From contig CADAXO010000115.1 in assembly GCA_902791885.1 (NCBI GenBank), forward strand, positions 1-10,019: DNA of 10,019 nucleotides, written 5' to 3'. The position numbers and the translations under genes were made by a program. Origin of the DNA: Oscillospiraceae bacterium. GTDB lineage: Bacteria; Bacillota_A; Clostridia; Saccharofermentanales; Saccharofermentanaceae. Under the pieces are notes generated by a model that was given only the letters and a program-made list of their open reading frames with translations, was not told the DNA's origin and ran no database searches. Of this stretch, positions 6,250 through 10,019 are shown piece after piece (position 1 is the stretch's first letter; the number at the start of each line of letters is the position of its first letter).

Positions 6250-7305
6250 TTACGGTCTGAAGCTTCTGTAGGCGTTTCCTGCTGTCATACCGCCTCTGTA
6301 GGCTGCAAGTTCACTTACCGTTACCAGCTGATATCCGCGCCTTTGAAGTTCAGGTATCAGATACAGTGCTGCATCCACAGTAGTGGGGTGGATGTCATGC
6401 ATCAGGATGATCGATCCGTCCGATACGCTTGAAAGGACACTGTTGATAGTGGCTTCCGTGCTTCGGGTCTGCCAGTCGCGTGTGTCGACCGACCAAAGGA
6501 TTATCGGAAGTCCGACGAGCGCATCGCTGGCTTCATTGTGTGAACCTCCCGGCGGTCTCAAGAGAGTGGCATCATGTCCAGTTGCCTGTCTGATATATGA
6601 ATTTGTACTTTCGATCTCATCGCTTAACGCTTCCGGACTGAGTCTCGTTATATACGCGTGATTGAATGTATGGTTGCCGATCTCGCAGCCTGCCTCTTCC
6701 ATATGGCGAAGCGTATCGACGTGGTACTGGGCGTTCAGACCGACTACGAAGAATGTAGCAGCCTGATTGGTCTGCTGGAGGATGTTTATGATCTCATCGG
6801 TCCTGGCTCCGGGGCCGTCGTCGAATGTCAGTGCGACCATGGGCCTGTCGGGATCGATCATTCTTCCGAGACCGTACGATTCGCATATTGCCCTGAACTC
6901 ATCAGAATAGACGAATCCGTTGAATATCGATGTTCTTGATTCTCCGGCCGAGAGTCTCCTTGTCCATTCGGCAAGACCGGCCTCATCGGGTTCGCGTCCG
7001 AGGATCGCCCTGTATAGGACGGATATGTAAGCTGCATTATCTGCAGTTGCCGCGATGCATTCCTCACTGAAGATGAATCCTCTCGCGACGCTTATCGATG
7101 AAGCAGTATGGGAATTAAGTCTTTCGGTCCAGTAATCGAGGCCGGCTTCGTCGGCTTCTCTTCCCAAAGCGACCGTATAGAGTCTTTCCACGAAGCCTCT
7201 TGTGTCATTATCGGGATTATCACCGTCTGCCATAACAAAAGAAGGAATCATGGAAATCACCATAATGACAGTTATTAGTGTGCTGATAAGCTTTGTCTTT
7301 CTCAT
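6250..7305 (-). CDS. Secreted polysaccharide deacetylase with two DUF4214 repeats
   Basis: This 351-residue exported protein is predicted to remove N- or O-acetyl groups from a cell-wall or extracellular polysaccharide. Residues 1-26 are a signal peptide, with likely cleavage after VMA. Two DUF4214 repeats follow (about 36-85 and 92-142), each with the pattern LY-x-x-x-LGRE-x-DEAGL-x-x-W. The NodB domain spans about 155-335. Motif 1 is TFDDGPG with D162 and D163, motif 2 is GNHTFNH with H212 and H216 as metal ligands, and motif 3 is RPPGG (250-254). Motif 4 is WSVDTRDW (271-278) and motif 5 is LMHD with H303. All catalytic residues are present, so it looks active. The ATG at 7305 is preceded by GGAG at about ten bases. 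DUF4214 function is unknown; a surface or glycan-binding role is inferred. Confidence 0.88.
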   Translation of the reverse strand: MRKTKLISTLITVIMVISMIPSFVMADGDNPDNDTRGFVERLYTVALGREADEAGLDYWTERLNSHTASSISVARGFIFSEECIAATADNAAYISVLYRAILGREPDEAGLAEWTRRLSAGESRTSIFNGFVYSDEFRAICESYGLGRMIDPDRPMVALTFDDGPGARTDEIINILQQTNQAATFFVVGLNAQYHVDTLRHMEEAGCEIGNHTFNHAYITRLSPEALSDEIESTNSYIRQATGHDATLLRPPGGSHNEASDALVGLPIILWSVDTRDWQTRSTEATINSVLSSVSDGSIILMHDIHPTTVDAALYLIPELQRRGYQLVTVSELAAYRGGMTAGNAYRSFRP

Positions 7306-7338
7306 ATGAAATAGGCTCCGCTTCGTCTGTTTGCCTTT

Positions 7339-7347
7339 ATCTTATCA
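7339..7347 (-). promoter_or_regulatory. Possible extended -10 promoter of the deacetylase gene
   Basis: On the minus strand TGATAAGAT (7347-7339) is an extended -10 element, predicting a start near 7332 and a 5' leader of about 27 bases carrying the SD. TTGTCA is present on the same strand (7373-7368), but the 23-base spacing is too long for a normal -35, so the call rests on the -10 alone. Confidence 0.4.
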
Positions 7348-7366
7348 CGAGCGGATGATTTCCTGC

Positions 7367-7396
7367 TTGACAATTCTATATTTATGATGATTTAAT
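7367..7396 (+). promoter_or_regulatory. Promoter of the aromatic amino acid operon and its leader
   Basis: A perfect TTGACA (7367-7372) is followed after 18 bases by TTTAAT (7391-7396), itself preceded by TGA, giving an extended -10. Transcription would start near 7403, directly at the leader peptide ATG (7404). TATGAT at 7383-7388 is an alternative -10 without a properly spaced -35; it would give a start near 7395. Confidence 0.55.
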
Positions 7397-7403
7397 TAAC
7401 CCC

Positions 7404-7466
7404 ATGAACAGAAACTATTACGCATTTGCATACAACTATTATTACTACTTTACGAACGTGAAGTAA
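7404..7466 (+). CDS. Tyrosine-rich leader peptide of the aromatic operon attenuator
   Basis: This 20-codon frame encodes MNRNYYAFAYNYYYYFTNVK and ends with TAA. Seven codons are Tyr (five of them in Tyr10 and the run Tyr12-Tyr15) and two are Phe. It sits immediately before a terminator and the genes for Tyr synthesis, as do the Phe-, His- and Trp-rich leader peptides of classical attenuators. The peptide itself probably has no function; its translation rate is the sensor. Ribosomes lacking charged tRNA-Tyr should stall at 7437-7448, covering pairing region 1 (7426-7439) but leaving region 2 (from 7467) free. There is no SD before the ATG (the preceding bases are ATTAACCCC), consistent with initiation at or near the mRNA 5' end. 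Confidence 0.88.
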   Translation: MNRNYYAFAYNYYYYFTNVK

Positions 7467-7481
7467 GAGTGGTTTGTGCAA
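7426..7481 (+). promoter_or_regulatory. Attenuator 1:2 pause hairpin
   Basis: TTGCATACAACTAT (7426-7439, within the Tyr codons) can pair with GTGGTTTGTGCAA (7469-7481, just after the leader stop) to give 13 base pairs, including three G-U pairs, with C7433 bulged. Formation ties up region 2 and so lets the terminator form. A ribosome stalled on the Tyr run would cover the left strand and prevent it. Confidence 0.65.
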
Positions 7482-7537
7482 GCAAGAAGTTGATGGGATT
7501 AATTGATTAAGCTGATCAGGCGCCGCACGAATCACTC
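7467..7537 (+). promoter_or_regulatory. Attenuator 2:3 antiterminator pairing
   Basis: GAGTGGTTTGTGC (7467-7479) pairs with GCACGAATCACTC (7525-7537) without interruption: 13 pairs, eleven Watson-Crick and two G-U. The right strand is the last two bases of the terminator's 5' arm plus nearly all of its loop, so this helix and the terminator exclude each other. The left strand also overlaps the 1:2 hairpin. The bases between, 7482-7519, are AT-rich and show only weak self-pairing. Confidence 0.78.
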
Positions 7538-7551
7538 GGGCGGCGCTTTTT
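7520..7551 (+). terminator. Attenuator 3:4 rho-independent terminator
   Basis: GCGCCGC (7520-7526) pairs perfectly with GCGGCGC (7540-7546). Inside the loop CGA (7528-7530) can pair with TCG (7536-7538). The stem is followed immediately by TTTTT (7547-7551). This is a strong GC-rich intrinsic terminator, lying 51 bases before the first structural gene, and would stop transcription when Tyr is plentiful. Confidence 0.88.
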
Positions 7552-7555
7552 ACGC

Positions 7556-7582
7556 CGCCGGACAAAAAAGGCGCCGGACAAA
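7556..7582 (+). repeat. Tandem 11-base direct repeat after the attenuator
   Basis: CGCCGGACAAA occurs at 7556-7566 and again at 7572-7582, a period of 16 bases, between the terminator and the SD of the DAHP synthase gene. The segment also contains CGCCGCC (7553-7559) and GGCGCC (7570-7575), each complementary to bases of the terminator stem. Whether this is a small duplication or part of the control RNA is not clear. Confidence 0.6.
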
Positions 7583-7601
7583 CATCTAGGAGGATGAACA
7601 C

Positions 7602-8460
7602 ATGATAGCAGTACTGAAGGAAACAGCGACCGAACAACAGATCCAGAATCTTACAAGCTGGTTCGAATCACAGGGCCTTAAGGTCAACAGATCACAGGGT
7701 GATTTTGTCACGATCTTAGGTCTTATCGGTGACACAACCAAGATCGATATTGATCTTCTTAGAGGTCTCGACATTATCGACAATGTTATGAGAATATCCG
7801 AGCCCTTCAAGAAGGCCAACAGGAAGTTCCACCCCGAAGATTCCATTGTCGATATCGGAGGCGTAAAGATCGGCGGAGGCAATTTCGCTGTTATGAGGCA
7901 TCAAGCTTTTGATCAAGGCAAGAGAGATCACAGGTCTTCCCATCGTATCCGAGATCATGAGCCCCGATCAGGTGCCTGTATTCGAGGATGTTGACTGTCT
8001 CCAGGTCGGTGCAAGAAACATGCAGAACTTCGACCTTCTCAAGGCTATCGGTAAGACAAACAAGCCTGTACTTCTCAAAAGAGGTCTCTCCGCTACTATC
8101 AAGGAGTGGCTCATGAGCGCAGAGTACATCATGTCCGAGGGCAACCCGAACGTAATCCTCTGCGAGAGAGGTATCAGAACATACGAGACATACACAAGAA
8201 ACACTTTCGATGTAAGTGCCATCTCCGCTTTGAAGGAGCTCACACATCTTCCTGTTGTAGGTGACCCTTCACACGCTACGGGTAAGGTATCACTCATTAA
8301 GCCCATGGCTATGGCAGCAGTTGTATCCGGTGCGGACGGACTTGAGATCGAGGTTCATAACTGTCCCAAGAAGGCTCTGTCCGATGCAGCCCAGCAGCTC
8401 ACACCCGAGCAGTTCGTCGGTGTTATGGAAGACATCAACAAGGCGAGAAGCATACTTTAA
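7602..8460 (+). pseudogene. aroF: 3-deoxy-7-phosphoheptulonate (DAHP) synthase, type I-beta, internally deleted
   Basis: This gene should catalyse the first shikimate-pathway step, condensing phosphoenolpyruvate and erythrose 4-phosphate. Residues 1-70 form the N-terminal ferredoxin-like regulatory domain typical of feedback-controlled I-beta enzymes. The catalytic barrel begins at IVDIGGVKIGGGNFAVM (82-98) and then breaks. Bases 7893-7897 join it directly, in another frame, to [15 protein letters not shown]. Relatives have about 47-52 residues here, including the AGPCxVE and RGGAxKPRTSPYxFQG motifs that bind substrate. The remaining 859 bases are not a multiple of three, so the missing length must be 2 modulo 3. 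The rest is normal: [25 protein letters not shown] and DPSHATG. Even with the frame restored the protein would be inactive. The SD AGGAGG (7588-7593) and the ATG are intact. A real deletion or an assembly fault are both possible. Confidence 0.88.
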
Positions 8461-8492
8461 TCAGTACATAGGATCAGGAAGAAGGCAGACAT

Positions 8493-9338
8493 ATGAAGAT
8501 CACAGTCGGTGTAGTCGGATTAGGACTTATAGGAGCATCTTTTTGCAAGGCATACAAGGCTAACGAGCCTGAGGCAGTCGTATACGGCTGGAACAGGACC
8601 AAGTCCACTGTCGAGATGGCAAAGATGCAGGGCATCATTGATGATGAATTGACGGATGAGAATCTGAAGTCATGTGACCTCGTTATCCTGAGCCTGTATC
8701 CTGAGGCTTCCGCTAAGTGGATGGCGGACCACCGTAAAAGTTTCAATAAGGACGGTCTGGTGACCGATGCCTGCGGAACCAAGAGATTCATCTGCGATAA
8801 GGCTTTCAAGATTGCAGAAGAGGAAGGATTCACTTTCGTTGGCTGTCATCCTATGGCAGGAACGAAGTTCTCCGGAATGGCATACTCCAAGGCGGATATG
8901 TATGAGGGCGCTCCCATGGTAGTTGTACCTCCGAGGTTCGACGACATTAATTTGCTTGAGGAAGTGAAGAAAATGTTTGCCCCCTGCAAGTTCGGTTCTT
9001 TCCACATCGCACATGCAGATGAGCACGATCAGATGATCGCTTTCACATCACAGATGCCTCACGTAGTTTCCAACGCATTTATCAAGAGTCCCAACTCCAG
9101 AAAGCATACAGGTTTCTCGGCGGGCTCTTACAAGGATATGACAAGAGTTGCATGGCTTAACCCGACTATGTGGACGCAGCTCTTCCTTGAGAATAAGGAC
9201 CATCTTATCTTCGAGATCGATAATCTTCAGAAGGAGCTTCAAAAGTACAAGGAAGCACTCGAGAACGATGACGCGGAAGAACTGACGAGACTTCTTGATG
9301 AGGGAAGAAGGATCAAGGAAGAGGTAGACGGCGTATGA
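8493..9338 (+). CDS. tyrA: Prephenate dehydrogenase
   Basis: This 281-residue NAD(P)-dependent enzyme converts prephenate to 4-hydroxyphenylpyruvate, the committed step to tyrosine. The N-terminal Rossmann fold has VGLGLIGASF (8-17) and an acidic/polar YGWNRTKST stretch at the end of strand 2. The catalytic-type His119 lies in HPMAGTKFSG (119-128). The helical C-terminal domain has HDQMIAFTSQMPHVVSNAF (178-196), where the usual SHLPH reads SQMPH, and FSAGSYKDMTRVA (208-220). There is no C-terminal ACT domain, so feedback control by Tyr may instead come from the attenuator or the DAHP synthase. The ATG at 8493 follows AGGAAGAAGG, 32 bases after the DAHP synthase stop. Its stop overlaps the aroB start as ATGA, indicating coupled translation. 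Confidence 0.92.
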   Translation: MKITVGVVGLGLIGASFCKAYKANEPEAVVYGWNRTKSTVEMAKMQGIIDDELTDENLKSCDLVILSLYPEASAKWMADHRKSFNKDGLVTDACGTKRFICDKAFKIAEEEGFTFVGCHPMAGTKFSGMAYSKADMYEGAPMVVVPPRFDDINLLEEVKKMFAPCKFGSFHIAHADEHDQMIAFTSQMPHVVSNAFIKSPNSRKHTGFSAGSYKDMTRVAWLNPTMWTQLFLENKDHLIFEIDNLQKELQKYKEALENDDAEELTRLLDEGRRIKEEVDGV

Positions 9339-10019
9339 TCAGGACCCGCGTCATAGCTTCCAAGGAATACGAAGTATTAACGGGCAGCGGCCTTCTTGAC
9401 ACCTGTGGGAAGGTGATGCGCGATGTGTCACCCAATTCCCGCAAAGTGCTTATCGTAACTGAGACAAATGTCGCGAAGCTTTACCTCGGTGCCGTTAAGG
9501 CATCGGCTGAGGAAGAGGGCTTCGAAGTGTATGACTACATTTTCAAAGCAGGCGAGGCATCGAAAAACATAAACAGCATCGCCGGCATGTGGGGCGTAAT
9601 GGCCAAGGCAGGGTTCACAAGGACCGATCTGGTCGTAGGATTGGGCGGCGGCGTCACGACTGATATGGCAGGATTTGCCGCAGCAACTTTCTTAAGAGGC
9701 ATCAATGTGGTCCAGATCCCGACTTCGCTTCTTGCGATGGTGGATGCTTCCGTCGGAGGCAAGACCGGCATAGATCTTCCCGAAGGTAAGAACCAGGTCG
9801 GAGCTTTCTGGCAGCCCTCTGCCGTTATCGAGGATACGGACTGTCTTCGAACCCTTCCCGACGAGCTGTTCTCCGAGGGCATGGCAGAGACGATAAAGTA
9901 TGCGTTTATCATGGATACATCCCTTTATGATCTTCTTAAGGAGAACTCAGGCAGGGGCATCGGCATAAGAGAAGATGCGGCGCTTATGGAGAAGATCGTC
10001 GGCATGTGCGTACAGGACA
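9335..10019 (+). CDS. aroB: 3-dehydroquinate synthase, 3' end outside the window
   Basis: This enzyme makes 3-dehydroquinate from DAHP, the second shikimate step, using NAD and a divalent metal. The first 228 codons are present and open. The NAD-binding segment LVVGLGGGVTTDMAGFAAATFLRG (99-122) is followed by PTSLLAMVDASVGGKTGID (129-147), GKNQVGAF (151-158) with the conserved lysine, and LFSEGMAETIKYAFI (178-192), which holds the metal-ligand Glu and nearby lysine. The family is usually about 340-365 residues, so roughly one third is missing at the right edge. The ATG overlaps the tyrA stop by four bases (ATGA). With tyrA and the DAHP synthase it forms a Tyr-directed aromatic operon controlled by the leader at 7404-7551. 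Confidence 0.93.
   Translation, partial: MIRTRVIASKEYEVLTGSGLLDTCGKVMRDVSPNSRKVLIVTETNVAKLYLGAVKASAEEEGFEVYDYIFKAGEASKNINSIAGMWGVMAKAGFTRTDLVVGLGGGVTTDMAGFAAATFLRGINVVQIPTSLLAMVDASVGGKTGIDLPEGKNQVGAFWQPSAVIEDTDCLRTLPDELFSEGMAETIKYAFIMDTSLYDLLKENSGRGIGIREDAALMEKIVGMCVQD

Noticed and set aside
7367..7373. Second back-to-back promoter pair sharing TTGACAA, as at 1088-1094
   Set aside because: On the minus strand the distance from TTGTCA to the only plausible -10 (TAAGAT) is 23 bases, too long for a normal spacer.
7553..7559. CGCCGCC as the antiterminator strand of the attenuator
   Set aside because: It is transcribed only after the T-run of the terminator, so it cannot act before the termination decision. 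The 7467-7479 segment is upstream and gives a longer helix.
7404..7601. T-box riboswitch controlling the aromatic operon
   Set aside because: The roughly 200-base leader has no T-box consensus (AGGGTGGNACC-type) and no specifier stem. The Tyr-rich reading frame and competing helices explain the terminator better.
7392..7637. Minus-strand open frame across the attenuator
   Set aside because: It is antisense to the leader peptide and terminator, has no recognisable domain, and exists only because the leader lacks stops on that strand.

Overview
The window looks like the chromosome of a low-to-middle-GC Bacillota, most likely a Clostridia member. The evidence is strong purine-rich Shine-Dalgarno (SD) sites at several genes, a CarD-family regulator, a YitT-family membrane protein, a type I-beta DAHP synthase next to tyrA and aroB, and a secreted DUF4214/NodB protein. 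The genus cannot be fixed from the sequence. No phage, insertion sequence, CRISPR or plasmid feature is visible.

Layout. A tRNA-Ala(CGC) runs off the left edge (minus strand), followed by a patatin-like lipase (minus). This lipase is divergent from a five-gene co-directional block on the plus strand: a zinc/manganese-type ABC transporter (binding lipoprotein, ATPase, permease), an acyltransferase-3 membrane protein and a YitT-family protein. A CarD-family regulator follows with its own promoter. It ends at a hairpin shared with a convergent secreted polysaccharide deacetylase on the minus strand. The right third is an aromatic amino acid operon: leader peptide, attenuator, DAHP synthase, prephenate dehydrogenase and 3-dehydroquinate synthase, the last cut by the window edge.

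The most striking element is the leader at 7367-7551. A 20-residue peptide with seven Tyr and two Phe codons is followed by three mutually exclusive RNA pairings: 1:2 pause hairpin, 2:3 antiterminator of 13 consecutive pairs, and 3:4 rho-independent terminator. This is a complete ribosome-mediated attenuator placed exactly where Tyr starvation should switch on Tyr synthesis. T-boxes are the better-known solution in Bacillota, and no T-box motif is present here.

A second theme is leaderless or near-leaderless starts. At three promoters (patatin, metal-binding lipoprotein, Tyr leader peptide) the predicted transcription start falls 0-4 nt from the start codon and no SD is present. The first two promoters are back to back with overlapping -35 boxes, beside a 7-3-7 palindrome that may be a shared operator.

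Two genes are broken as given. The transporter ATPase carries a one-base frameshift near 2372. The DAHP synthase lacks about 47-52 codons, including its PEP-binding motifs, plus a frame change at 7893-7897. Either could be a real mutation or an assembly fault.
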